A DNA stretch of 64,000 bases. It comes from Saprolegnia diclina VS20 (taxonomy: Eukaryota; Oomycota; Saprolegniomycetes; Saprolegniales; Saprolegniaceae). The stretch spans positions 760,213-824,212 of the forward strand of contig NW_008246073.1 in the NCBI RefSeq assembly GCF_000281045.1. Direction: 5' to 3'. The notes below the pieces were generated by a model that did not search any database, was not told the origin of the DNA, and saw only the letters and a list, made by a program, of their open reading frames with translations. The position numbers were made by a program, and so were the translations under genes. Shown here in pieces: positions 55,612 through 64,000 of this stretch (position 1 is its first letter; each line of letters opens with the position of its first letter).

Positions 55612-55697
55612 TTCACTGCCTCTTGTTGCCTGCATCACGTTTACTACCCGCTTGGCCTCCATCCTTGGTCTGGTGGGGTGGGGTACCTTCGAAATGG
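55612..55697. repeat. Internal inverted repeat, right copy
   Basis: This is the reverse-complement partner of 54457-54542. Confidence 0.75.
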
Positions 55698-56073
55698 GGC
55701 GAATGCACCATAAATGTTGCAATCTAAAATTTTATGGACACGGCGTGAGAGAAAAGAGAAGGAAGGAAACAGGTGCAGCCGCTGGGAAACCGGGCACTCG
55801 TTGTATGTTTAAGCTGCTACACACCAGCACTGCGCTCTCGTGGCTGGTAGCACGACAAGGGCCTTATCCATAAATTAGACTTCAAATTTGTATTAACCAA
55901 GTAATTGCAACCCGACAAACTCTAGACCTACCCCTCTGAGCCTTTTTTTACCAATCAGATGGCTAAGAAATGATATAATCAATATGACTGGCGGAGACTT
56001 CTGGTTTCTGCACATTCATTGGACGCGACTTCTAATTTCCTGGCGAGAGTCTCAGTGCCTCAGAGCCACACAG

Positions 56074-56282
56074 AGATGGAAGAGCGCACGCGCAACGTCC
56101 GAGCGCGAGTCCGAGCGGATCGACCGGGCCCGAAGACTCGGGTCGTAGCACCGAATGGAGTTCCGGTCTGCATCCTCTGCGGCATCCGCCGGCAGCACAC
56201 GGTGCACTGCCCGTACGCCCCGCGATCGCCGTCGTCTCGCATCCAAGTCGCACCTCTTTCGGCGGCATCCGCGACGCCTTGA
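56074..56282 (+). other. Coding-like, GC-rich fragment inside the transposon
   Basis: A 69-codon frame starts with ATG and is Arg-rich (MEERTRNVRARVRADRPG). It contains a Cys/His cluster, VCILCGIRRQHTVHCPYA, that could bind zinc. Further coding-like segments follow in other frames to about 56700 (for example KRKRDDKNMPRRQVTL, and a Cys-rich LDRACKKACDGTCPLLVVAK near 56610-56670), separated by possible introns. GC content is higher than in the rest of the element. It may be a captured host-gene fragment or an accessory transposon gene. No family is recognised. Confidence 0.3.
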
Positions 56283-57542
56283 CGACGATGCAAACGGCGC
56301 GCAAGGGCTTTTCATCCACTGTCAGCTCCCAACCGGCTGCGCTTGATACTGCTGCTGTACAGCGCGCTCAGCGTCTACCAGACCAAGGCTCTGTGGACGT
56401 GTGTCTCTGCGATGTGGCTCACATGCAGTCAAGTCAACTCATCGACGTTGAAGTAAACCGCGCGACTACTTGCAACACACAAGTACGTCCCCCGACGACT
56501 CGGTGCAAGAAGCGCAAGCGCGATGACAAGAACATGCCCCGGCGTCAAGTCACCCTCAACAACTCGACAAGTTGGCCGCCACGTGCGAAGTCGGCCTCTA
56601 CACGCGGTACCGATTGGACCGAGCGTGCAAGAAGGCATGCGACGGGACGTGTCCTCTTCTTGTCGTCGCGAAGGTAGGCAAGCAATCATACCCGCCGTGT
56701 GCGAGAAGATGTGGTTGGCGGCAGGATCGAGATGCACAACGCCTGCAAAGCACATTATAAGCTACCATAGTCATATATCGTATTCATCAGTCAATATATA
56801 AAGCTTTGCACAATCATCATGCAAGATTCGAGCACAGGTTGGTCGGAACTGATGACTGCGACGCGCTGAGCACGTGAGCAAGAGCCGCGGCGCGCTTCCC
56901 GGCTGGACACGTTGCCTGCGTCATGCGTCACACTATTAAGGTTCCACCAATAGAAAGCAGCGATTTATGGCCCATATATGTCCCTCTCGCCCAATCAGAT
57001 GATGCGACTTCTGTTTGGATGCAACACGTATGGAAGGTTCGCCCGAAATGGCCCACTTGCCCGGCCACTCACACTATTTGTTATAATTACATCCAATAGT
57101 ATGAGTTGCTAAACGTGTCTGGACACTATTTAGTGCTAGAGCAACCGTGCTGGGCTGCAGGAATTACTATGATTCCGTCCAATCAGCTTCGGGCGTCCCA
57201 CTGGCAGTGGCACCATCGCGATTCAAGCTCCATTTCATCGCACATACAAAATTCAAGTGTACCTTTTGACTCCAAAAGGCATGACTTGCAATTTGTATAC
57301 CCACCCACCTTGGGCAGCTCTTTTTGGCAATCAGCCAATGCCTATTCTCGAAATATCGAGCAGCCAATGCCTGGTCTCCTTTGACGCAGATCAATCGATG
57401 ACGCGCAAGCAATATGCATGGTGCTGCCTTCGTCAAAGACATCACTAGCATAAGATAATATCGAATGGCTTGGGGACCAAGTGATAATATCGGGACCAAT
57501 TGATAATATATCGCCAAAATGGGGACCAAGTGAAAAATACTC

Positions 57543-57552
57543 CAATAATAAC
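57543..57552. repeat. Target-site duplication, right
   Basis: The decamer CAATAATAAC is identical to 54190-54199. It ends 85 bp before the ATG of the giant GTPase gene. Confidence 0.75.
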
Positions 57553-57637
57553 AACGTATCAAGTGCGCGGGACGAGGTAGTGCTCACAGATCATTTCTCA
57601 TTTTGACTTTGTTTGCACAGTCACTTGGAACAACGCG

Positions 57638-60600
57638 ATGGGTCTTTCCGCGCACCTCGAAATTACACCAAGCATGGCGGCTTGCCTCGACATGTGGCTC
57701 CAGGACGAAGCATTTGGCACCTCCAACAAGACTACGGTCATCTGCACGCTCCACGATGCTGCGCGAACGATCGAGAAGCAGCTCGATGCTGTGGCGGATT
57801 GCAGTAATGATGGAACTGCTCTCGTGGACTTGCTCCTGCTTGCGTTGCGCATCGACGCCAATTTCAACTCGGCAACGGTCGTCGCATGCTTTCGCGACCT
57901 CCGGACGCTTCGCGCCTTTCGCCGCCTCGACATGGACAACGATATGAAGGCCATGGCGCAACTCGACGACATCCTTCGGCAAGGAATCCCGGACGACGTG
58001 CGCCGCTCGACGATTGAAGCGCCGGTTCGATCATCGTTGGCCCGCGCTACCACGTATTTGGCCCTTCTGACGTCTCTGGACGATCCAAAGCATTGGACGA
58101 CGCCAAGCATTGATGCGCCCGACGTGCCCATCGCCATCGTAATTGTTCAGTACGCGTTCAACGACGCAAAGCAGCCTGACGCGACTCGAATGACCACAGT
58201 GCTCGGTGACCTTTTGGTCAAGAACCTCGCGCCCGCAGAGAGCCCGCTGCAGGCAAAGCTATGGGCCGTTGCAAAGAAGCACGGATGCAACCATCGCGGT
58301 TTCCCTTTCGAGCTCACGTCAACCAAAGTACAGTCGCTCATCATTGCGATGAAGAAGGAGCTCCAGCCAGACGCGAAAGCGATCAGCAGCGAGGTGTCGC
58401 TGGCGCCTGTCAATGCAAGCCCGCTGGCGGGTCATGAATTGATTCCTACCGATGGGCGCCCGATGAGTTTTCTTCGCACCGTGAGTCCGGCCCCAAGCAA
58501 GGACTCTCATTTCGGTGATCTCGTTTTGCACGTCCTCAAGCACGGCCTGAGCTTCAAGGATGAGCTTTACACTAAAAAAGACCAGGCATCAAGTAGCACC
58601 ACGTCACCCGTCGTGTACGACGCGCTCTTGAGCTCGATGGCCTCGTTGACACCCGCCGCTCGGGCAGAAGTCATCCGTCACTTGGTCGACCGATGCTGCC
58701 TCGCGCCGCTCGTAGTACCCATGAACGACGCGGGTTTCGACATGTTTACGGCTGAGTTTGGTCTCGTCGAGACTTCAGTCAACGGCAAGCTGGCATCACT
58801 CATCCGGGACACGTCCTGCACGCGCGTGGCCGTCGTTTCGGAGCGGCCAACGAAAAACAGCACCACAAGCGACTGGATCAAGAACATCTTTCATGCCGAA
58901 TCGCTGCACTGCTGTGACCGTCTGCTTACCAAGACCGTGACGAAACGTCCGTGCGTCGCAGAGCTCGGCTGGGGCTTTGTCGTCGAAGGAAACGAGATGA
59001 CGCCAGTCATGGTGCTGCACATCATTGGCGACTACATGCTCTTGGAGTCGTTCATTACGCAGTTTGCCGACATCTTGATTGTCGACGCGGGGTACAAGCC
59101 GGTGCGAACGACGCTGCCTCATGGCCTCGTTATCCAGTGGCGCGCCCCCAAGCAATCCGAAAACGACGAAAGCGACGAGGACGCCAAGACGGACGAGACC
59201 TCCGACAGCAATGGAGCTGTCACCGCCGTCGCGTTGATATGTGATATGGGATCGTCGCGCGAAGAAATTGCACAAAGAATTGTCAACGTCTTGCCTTCCA
59301 AGCCGCGCGTGCCTGTCGAGTGCCTGCGCGTACCCGACATTGTCAAGCCCACCACGCGTTTTTCGAGCCAGATCGTCACCGCCGTGGCCAAGACGAACTT
59401 TGCCACGCTTCGCAGCAAGGATCTCAAACTGCAAATGGCCTTCAAGAACGAGTCCTCTCACTCGCTGCACTTTCAGCGCCAACAGAGCGAGCGGGAGCGC
59501 AAAAATATTCAAATCGACATTGATATGCTCCAGCAAGCTTGTCGGGACAATGCCGAGTGCGTCCTTCAGTATCCGCTCTTCCAGATCTTTGTCGCCATGC
59601 TCAAGCTGCCGTCGGCTGCGAGCCGCGAAATGTGCATTCTTGACTTTGAGCGCCAAATCGCCACGGCCAGCGCCGTTATCTCGGACGTGGCACACACAAA
59701 GTACATTTCTGCGGTTGCTGCTGCATCCCAAAGTGGTGACGCTTCGGCGACTCAATCGTCCCTCAAAGAATGGGACAACGCGGTCACGGGGATGGAGCAC
59801 TTGTGGCGCGAGCTCTCCCTCGTGTACCGATCGGACCCGACCAAGTACAGCGACTTGCCGGACCTCGCCGTGACGCACCTCCTCGACGGATTCCCGCTCG
59901 AGTACATGAACGGCGATGCTGGCATGGTCAACAAAACGTGGGTTCGCGCCATCTTGCGGCAGCTTGGCAAGAAGCTGGGCGACGATGCGCGCATCTTTGT
60001 ACTCTCGGTCGCGGGTGTTCAATCGTCGGGCAAGTCGACGTTGCTCAACGCCATGTTTGGCATCCGCCTCAAGACATCCGTCGCTCGTTGCACACGTGGC
60101 GTGACGATGCAGCTGCTTCCTTGCGACAGCGGCAACGCCTACGACTATATTTTGCTGCTCGACACGGAAGGCATGCAGTCGCCGGAACGAGTCGGGATGA
60201 AGGATTCAGTCTGGCGGGACAACCGCATGGCGTCCGTGGCCATTTTGCCCGCCGATGCAACGATTCTCTTGATGAAAGGCGAGTCGACGAACGTGATTGA
60301 TAACGCGCTGCCGATTGTGCTCTCGGTGTTTGGCAACTCGTCCCTCGCTGCGGCATCGGAAGGTCGGCTTCAGACCAAGCTCTACTTTGTACTCAACCAA
60401 ATCAACGCGGTCAGCTCAAACAGTCTGGTGACATGCGTCTCGACGCTAACAGACAACCTCCGAAAGAACGCTGCCAAGATCGGTCTGGTGTGCCAATCGA
60501 AAGAGCCCGCGTTTTCAGAGTTCCTCGCTGACTTTCGCGGCTTCAATTGCGACGAAGACAAGCGCGACGTGCGAGTTCTCGGCTACACGCGGATGCTGCC

Positions 60601-62863
60601 GTTAAACGTACCTAAAGCGGAGTACGGTATTGGAGCGCTCAAGATGCGCGACCACATGCACAACCGAGCAACGGAGTCCGATGCATGGCGCGCCCGCACC
60701 GTTCCACAGCTTAGCGCGAGCTTCGACTTGGTCCAGATGTGCCTCGAAGGTGCCGACTTTGACTTGAACTTTGCGTCTGCCCTCGAACGCATCCAGTACG
60801 CCGCTTTCGTAAAGCTCATGACGCAGTACAAGCAAGATCTTGCGCTCATCCACACCAAGGCTTTCGATGTGTGGCTTTGCCACGTGAGCAATGCATACGT
60901 TGGCGATGACGATGCAATGACTCGCAAGTTGGAGGACGCCGAGAAGAAACGCAAGGACAACATTAACGCCGAAGTCAGTGCTCTCGAAAAGACGGTGCAA
61001 GAAACGCTAAAGCACAACGACTACGAAACATGGTCTCTGGCGGCAACAAATGATTGGAAGAAGACGCTCCAAGACCAAGCGGACCACTCGCAGCGCAAAG
61101 TCAAGGCCACTCGCGTGTTTCAAGTCGGCAAGGACGTCAAAAAGTTCGAAGCAATGTTTCTCGAACGCGTGGCTGCGTACGTTGAGAGGGTCGGGGGCAC
61201 CGCCACGATGGATCACGTCAAAAATATCTTCAACGACGTCCTCGCCGAAGCCCGCAAGCTCGACATGCCCTTGGCGCTAAGTGTGAAAGCGAAGGTTCAC
61301 AAGGTCATCCACGAGCACGGTCTCTTTTCGCCCGATCTACTGACGCCGCAGGACGCCGAAGTCGCCTTGGAGAGCACTGCGGCGAAAACCTCTACAGCCC
61401 AGGTGATGTGGTCGTCGATATTTGCCAAGCACACTCAAAGCTATATCAAGAGCACGGTGCAGGGCTGCGTGCGTTGCCATCTTGGCATATTCAGCGATTA
61501 CGACGATAGCGCCGTGCGTCTGTGTGCCGAGAAGGTCAGAGATGAGTTTATCAAGCACAAGTTCACGAAGCCCGAGCAGAAGCGCGGCATTGCGGTGCTC
61601 ATAACGACGCTTGGCAACGAATTGACGCAGCGCCAGGCCGTGTGGGACGCCAACAATAGCGTCGCTGACCTGTTCGTCGCACAGAAGAACAACTTGATGT
61701 CGGTGGCCGGTAGTATCTGTCGCGGCCGCCAGGCCGTTGACTTGCTCGTGGAGGTGCTCAGCACATGGCTCACGACGAGTTTATCCAAGGCACTCCACGA
61801 AGAGCTCGAGAGCGCCATAGCCGCCGAGCTTCAGTTCGCGCCGTGGGTCGAATCTCCCGAAGCGATGCAAGCAGCGCTTGACCACGATATTTCGTTGCGT
61901 CTGGAGGCCTTGGGTGTGACCTCGGTCCTTCCTTTAATTCGAGACCCCAAGGCGCATGCTGCCGACGTCATTGCCAAGCTGGTTCTCGCCAAGGTTGAAG
62001 CGCGCTACGAGAGCGTGCGTGGCAAGCTCATCCAAAACGTGAGTTCGAGCATCGATCACGCCGCGTCCGTGGCTGGGAAGACCGCGTCGAACCGCAGCAA
62101 GTCGTTTGGCGAAGCACTTCAGCGTGAGCTTCAGCGCCATCTCAAGCTCAGCGGCGCAAGCGCTTTCATCCAGAGTCTGCCGCCGCTCACGAACGGCGTC
62201 ATGAACTGCGACGCGCAAGGCCCGTCCATCTTTGACGACACAAGCAGCCGTATGCCAACCAACGTGCCCCGGCGCCTGCATGAAACATTGGTCGCACTCA
62301 CGCCGACGCTTGCTGCATCGGTGGCCAAAAACACATCTGTGGCAAAGGCCATCGCCGAAGCTCTCCAGACGGAATCTTATTGCGCCAACTATGGCATTGC
62401 GCCACGCTGCGGTGAGCCGTGTCCAAAGTGCAGATGTCCTTGCACAAAAGAACAGGGCCATGCCTCCAAGGACGGCTCGCGCCACGACACGTACCACCAA
62501 CCAAGCGGCCTCCAAGGTGCTACTATTTCCACGTGGTACTTTTGGAAAACCTGGTTGCCGTGGTGGACCAAAGCGAACGAGCTCTGTCCCCACAGCTGTG
62601 TATCGGCCGTCGCCAACAACGACATCATGGAGCTCGAAAGCGGCAAAACGAAAGCGTTCAAGGACTTTGAGAAGGTGTTTCCATACTGGTCCTTGCCGCA
62701 CGGCGCGGCCACGTCTCTTCCGCTGCGCGAACACATCTTTGCGCACTACCAGACTGAGCTTTCTCAGTACTTTGAAGTGGATAAGTGCATCGACATACCC
62801 GCCTCGTACTTTGCCCACGACATCAAAGACATCCAGCAACAGCTCGAGCGCATGCTATGCTAA
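57638..62863 (+). CDS. Very large inducible GTPase-like protein (VLIG/GVIN type), intronless
   Basis: This single uninterrupted frame encodes 1,741 aa from ATG. Residues ~785-1010 form a VLIG-type G domain: P-loop GVQSSGKST (Gly793 onward), the CTRGVT switch, LLLDTEGMQSPE with the G3 Asp at 842, and LNQIN near 920 in the G4 region. About 780 mostly helical residues precede it and about 700 follow. A C-terminal Cys/His cluster near 1580-1660 (CGEPCPKCRCPC, GSRHDTYHQPSGLQG, CPHSC) matches the conserved end of animal VLIG proteins. In vertebrates these are interferon-inducible, dynamin-superfamily-related GTPases. The role in an oomycete is unknown. All other large genes here have introns. A transposon ends in its promoter. 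Confidence 0.9.
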   Translation: MGLSAHLEITPSMAACLDMWLQDEAFGTSNKTTVICTLHDAARTIEKQLDAVADCSNDGTALVDLLLLALRIDANFNSATVVACFRDLRTLRAFRRLDMDNDMKAMAQLDDILRQGIPDDVRRSTIEAPVRSSLARATTYLALLTSLDDPKHWTTPSIDAPDVPIAIVIVQYAFNDAKQPDATRMTTVLGDLLVKNLAPAESPLQAKLWAVAKKHGCNHRGFPFELTSTKVQSLIIAMKKELQPDAKAISSEVSLAPVNASPLAGHELIPTDGRPMSFLRTVSPAPSKDSHFGDLVLHVLKHGLSFKDELYTKKDQASSSTTSPVVYDALLSSMASLTPAARAEVIRHLVDRCCLAPLVVPMNDAGFDMFTAEFGLVETSVNGKLASLIRDTSCTRVAVVSERPTKNSTTSDWIKNIFHAESLHCCDRLLTKTVTKRPCVAELGWGFVVEGNEMTPVMVLHIIGDYMLLESFITQFADILIVDAGYKPVRTTLPHGLVIQWRAPKQSENDESDEDAKTDETSDSNGAVTAVALICDMGSSREEIAQRIVNVLPSKPRVPVECLRVPDIVKPTTRFSSQIVTAVAKTNFATLRSKDLKLQMAFKNESSHSLHFQRQQSERERKNIQIDIDMLQQACRDNAECVLQYPLFQIFVAMLKLPSAASREMCILDFERQIATASAVISDVAHTKYISAVAAASQSGDASATQSSLKEWDNAVTGMEHLWRELSLVYRSDPTKYSDLPDLAVTHLLDGFPLEYMNGDAGMVNKTWVRAILRQLGKKLGDDARIFVLSVAGVQSSGKSTLLNAMFGIRLKTSVARCTRGVTMQLLPCDSGNAYDYILLLDTEGMQSPERVGMKDSVWRDNRMASVAILPADATILLMKGESTNVIDNALPIVLSVFGNSSLAAASEGRLQTKLYFVLNQINAVSSNSLVTCVSTLTDNLRKNAAKIGLVCQSKEPAFSEFLADFRGFNCDEDKRDVRVLGYTRMLPLNVPKAEYGIGALKMRDHMHNRATESDAWRARTVPQLSASFDLVQMCLEGADFDLNFASALERIQYAAFVKLMTQYKQDLALIHTKAFDVWLCHVSNAYVGDDDAMTRKLEDAEKKRKDNINAEVSALEKTVQETLKHNDYETWSLAATNDWKKTLQDQADHSQRKVKATRVFQVGKDVKKFEAMFLERVAAYVERVGGTATMDHVKNIFNDVLAEARKLDMPLALSVKAKVHKVIHEHGLFSPDLLTPQDAEVALESTAAKTSTAQVMWSSIFAKHTQSYIKSTVQGCVRCHLGIFSDYDDSAVRLCAEKVRDEFIKHKFTKPEQKRGIAVLITTLGNELTQRQAVWDANNSVADLFVAQKNNLMSVAGSICRGRQAVDLLVEVLSTWLTTSLSKALHEELESAIAAELQFAPWVESPEAMQAALDHDISLRLEALGVTSVLPLIRDPKAHAADVIAKLVLAKVEARYESVRGKLIQNVSSSIDHAASVAGKTASNRSKSFGEALQRELQRHLKLSGASAFIQSLPPLTNGVMNCDAQGPSIFDDTSSRMPTNVPRRLHETLVALTPTLAASVAKNTSVAKAIAEALQTESYCANYGIAPRCGEPCPKCRCPCTKEQGHASKDGSRHDTYHQPSGLQGATISTWYFWKTWLPWWTKANELCPHSCVSAVANNDIMELESGKTKAFKDFEKVFPYWSLPHGAATSLPLREHIFAHYQTELSQYFEVDKCIDIPASYFAHDIKDIQQQLERMLC

Positions 62864-63024
62864 TTTTATATCAACACAATACATGCAATACTCGTCGAAC
62901 GTGTTTATCAGGCGACACAGTCGTCAAACCAACTGCATCTTCCTGTCATGACTCTGACAATCTTCATCATAGCCCCTTCGGAGAACAATGCACACGTTGC
63001 GGATCCCACTCTTCTCGGAAGGGA

Positions 63025-64000
63025 CTAAGCCAATGTAAGTGAAAACACCTCGTTGCTGCGCGTCTCGTGGGCATCTTGGCCGCCAAAGAGCAAGACGGTC
63101 TTGGCGCCTTCGTTTGCGAGCACAGCGCAGTGTCCAACACGTTGCATGCCGTCAGAGGAGTCCATCGTCACTGGCTTCCACTCCCACGTCTCCGTGTTGA
63201 GCGCAAATACGTCACCAAAGAGGGTCGTTTTCTGGGCGCCGACCTGCGGGTCCCAGCCACCATAGACAAGGATCGTCGACGCATCGAGGGCGACCGCGAT
63301 CTGGCCCGTCCGGGGCGCGGGACCGACACCGACCGTGCACGGGTGGAACCAAAACCACGCATTGTCCGCGGGCCGACGTTCGAGCACGTGTACCGAGTCG
63401 AAGCTGCGCTTGGTGTCGTTGCCGCCAAAGAGGACCATGCGGTGGTCGCCGATCGCAACCGCCGAGTGGTAGTTGCGGGCTGCGGGCGCCCGGCCGTCGA
63501 CTCGAATGTTGCGCCACGTCCATGTCGCTACTCAATTATAATGGCATTCAAATTGAGTTTCAGGCGTCTCAATCGCGTACCCGTCTCGAGTACGTGGACC
63601 GAGTTCATGCTGCTGCGACCACGGTTGCCGCCAAAGACGACTATGTCCGAGCCGAGCCGGCACATGCTGTGACCGCTTCGCGCGACGGGTACCGGCCCCG
63701 CGACGACTGGGGGGTACCACAGAAAGGCCTCTACGACTCACGTTGAAGCCACCAACCGACTGGACCACACGCATCCTACCCGTATCAAGCACCATCGGGT
63801 CGGCGAGCGTCTCCATCGCGTCATTCACAAGGCGCTCGCCGCCAAACACAACGAGCAGCTTGTTCGTCGGCAGGTACACAGCGCCGTGCCACGTCCGCGG
63901 CAGGCTTTCGCAGTTGGCCGGACGGCTCCACGCATTCGTCGCAATGTCAAACACGTGGATATCCGCAAGCGTCGTCTCGTCTTCGCTCTCGCCGCCGTAG
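63025..64000 (-). CDS. Kelch-repeat (beta-propeller) protein, 5' end beyond the window
   Basis: The stop lies at 63025-63027 and the gene enters from beyond 64000. Introns at 63528-63580 and 63731-63779 join in frame. At least five kelch blades are visible, each with a Gly-Gly pair and a spaced Trp: LLVVFGGERLVND, HSMCRLGSDIVVFGGNRG, YHSAVAIGDHRMVLFGGND, TILVYGGWDPQVGAQ, HCAVLANEGAKTVLLFGGQD. The linking pattern (F..DVFALNTETWEW) is typical of Rab9-effector or host-cell-factor style kelch propellers. No other domain is seen in the visible C-terminal part; an N-terminal domain may lie outside. Binding partners are unknown. It is convergent with the giant GTPase gene, 161 bp between stops. Confidence 0.88.

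Larger units (their letters stand above)
54200..57542. mobile_element. Mutator-like (MULE-type) DNA transposon, non-autonomous or degenerate
   Basis: The outermost 21 bp (54200-54220) are the exact reverse complement of 57522-57542. Further inverted homology follows: 54221-54290 with 57466-57521 (imperfect), and 54318-54464 with 57044-57190 (nearly identical). The right arm holds about 275 bp (57191-57465) absent from the left. Flanking bases on both sides are the same decamer, consistent with the 9-11-bp duplications made by Mutator-superfamily transposases. The left arm carries three CA(C/A)TTGGTCCC units spaced about 30 bp. The interior holds a second inverted repeat, a 100-N gap, and no recognisable transposase, so the element is probably non-autonomous. 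The superfamily call rests on TIR and duplication length only. Confidence 0.72.

Noticed and set aside
58796-60022. A 408-codon open frame antisense to the giant GTPase
   Set aside because: It is an antisense shadow. The sense strand carries the conserved domain.
1-64000. tRNA, rRNA, CRISPR arrays and prokaryotic features
   Set aside because: No cloverleaf, rRNA core sequence or regularly spaced repeat array was noticed on either strand. The gene structure is wholly eukaryotic.

Overview
The window looks like nuclear DNA of an oomycete, most probably a Saprolegniales-type water mould. It is GC-rich. Its introns are almost all 40-57 nt, with GTAC/GTRNG donors and TAG acceptors. Genes are packed tightly, with convergent neighbours often ending 36-62 bp apart. 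The content is purely eukaryotic: a cytosolic-type TyrRS, BRX1, CacyBP/SIP, glutamine-dependent NAD synthetase, a BLTP2/SABRE-type lipid-transfer protein, a TKL receptor kinase and a flagellar STPGR protein. No operon, CRISPR array, rRNA or tRNA gene was seen. One 100-N scaffold gap lies at 54751-54850.

Region 1 (1-25.8 kb) is a dense housekeeping and signalling block. In order it holds an ankyrin/coiled-coil/armadillo protein, an unrecognised coiled-coil protein, a calcineurin-type phosphatase fused to a C-terminal EF hand, a ten-repeat STPGR protein, a PP2C phosphatase, a gamma-glutamylcyclotransferase-like enzyme, a PHD/EGLN-like prolyl hydroxylase, TyrRS, a B-box/DUF2009-type protein, a head-to-head pair of ankyrin proteins (one with an N-myristoylation signal, one with a SAM domain), BRX1, and a CAMK-like kinase.

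Region 2 (25.8-46 kb) starts with two same-strand paralogous coiled-coil proteins, the longer one ending in a CaaX prenylation box. Then come a single-pass TKL receptor kinase with a mucin-like stalk, NAD synthetase, an unrecognised multi-pass membrane protein, CacyBP/SIP, and a 7.3-kb, 7-exon BLTP2-like gene of 2,340 codons.

Region 3 (46-64 kb) is the most unusual. Three tandem genes each encode about seven predicted transmembrane helices followed by a class III nucleotidyl cyclase domain. Exon structure is largely conserved, a nearly identical tract between copies 1 and 2 suggests recent gene conversion, and all three carry the same non-canonical active-site residues. Next is a Mutator-like transposon (54200-57542) with long inverted repeats and a 10-bp target duplication. 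It ends 86-95 bp upstream of an intronless 1,741-codon very-large inducible GTPase (VLIG/GVIN-type). A kelch-repeat gene runs off the right edge.

Gene models were spliced by hand. For most multi-exon genes the exon sums are in frame; where I could not make a join work I say so. Function calls rest on recognised motifs, not on database searches.
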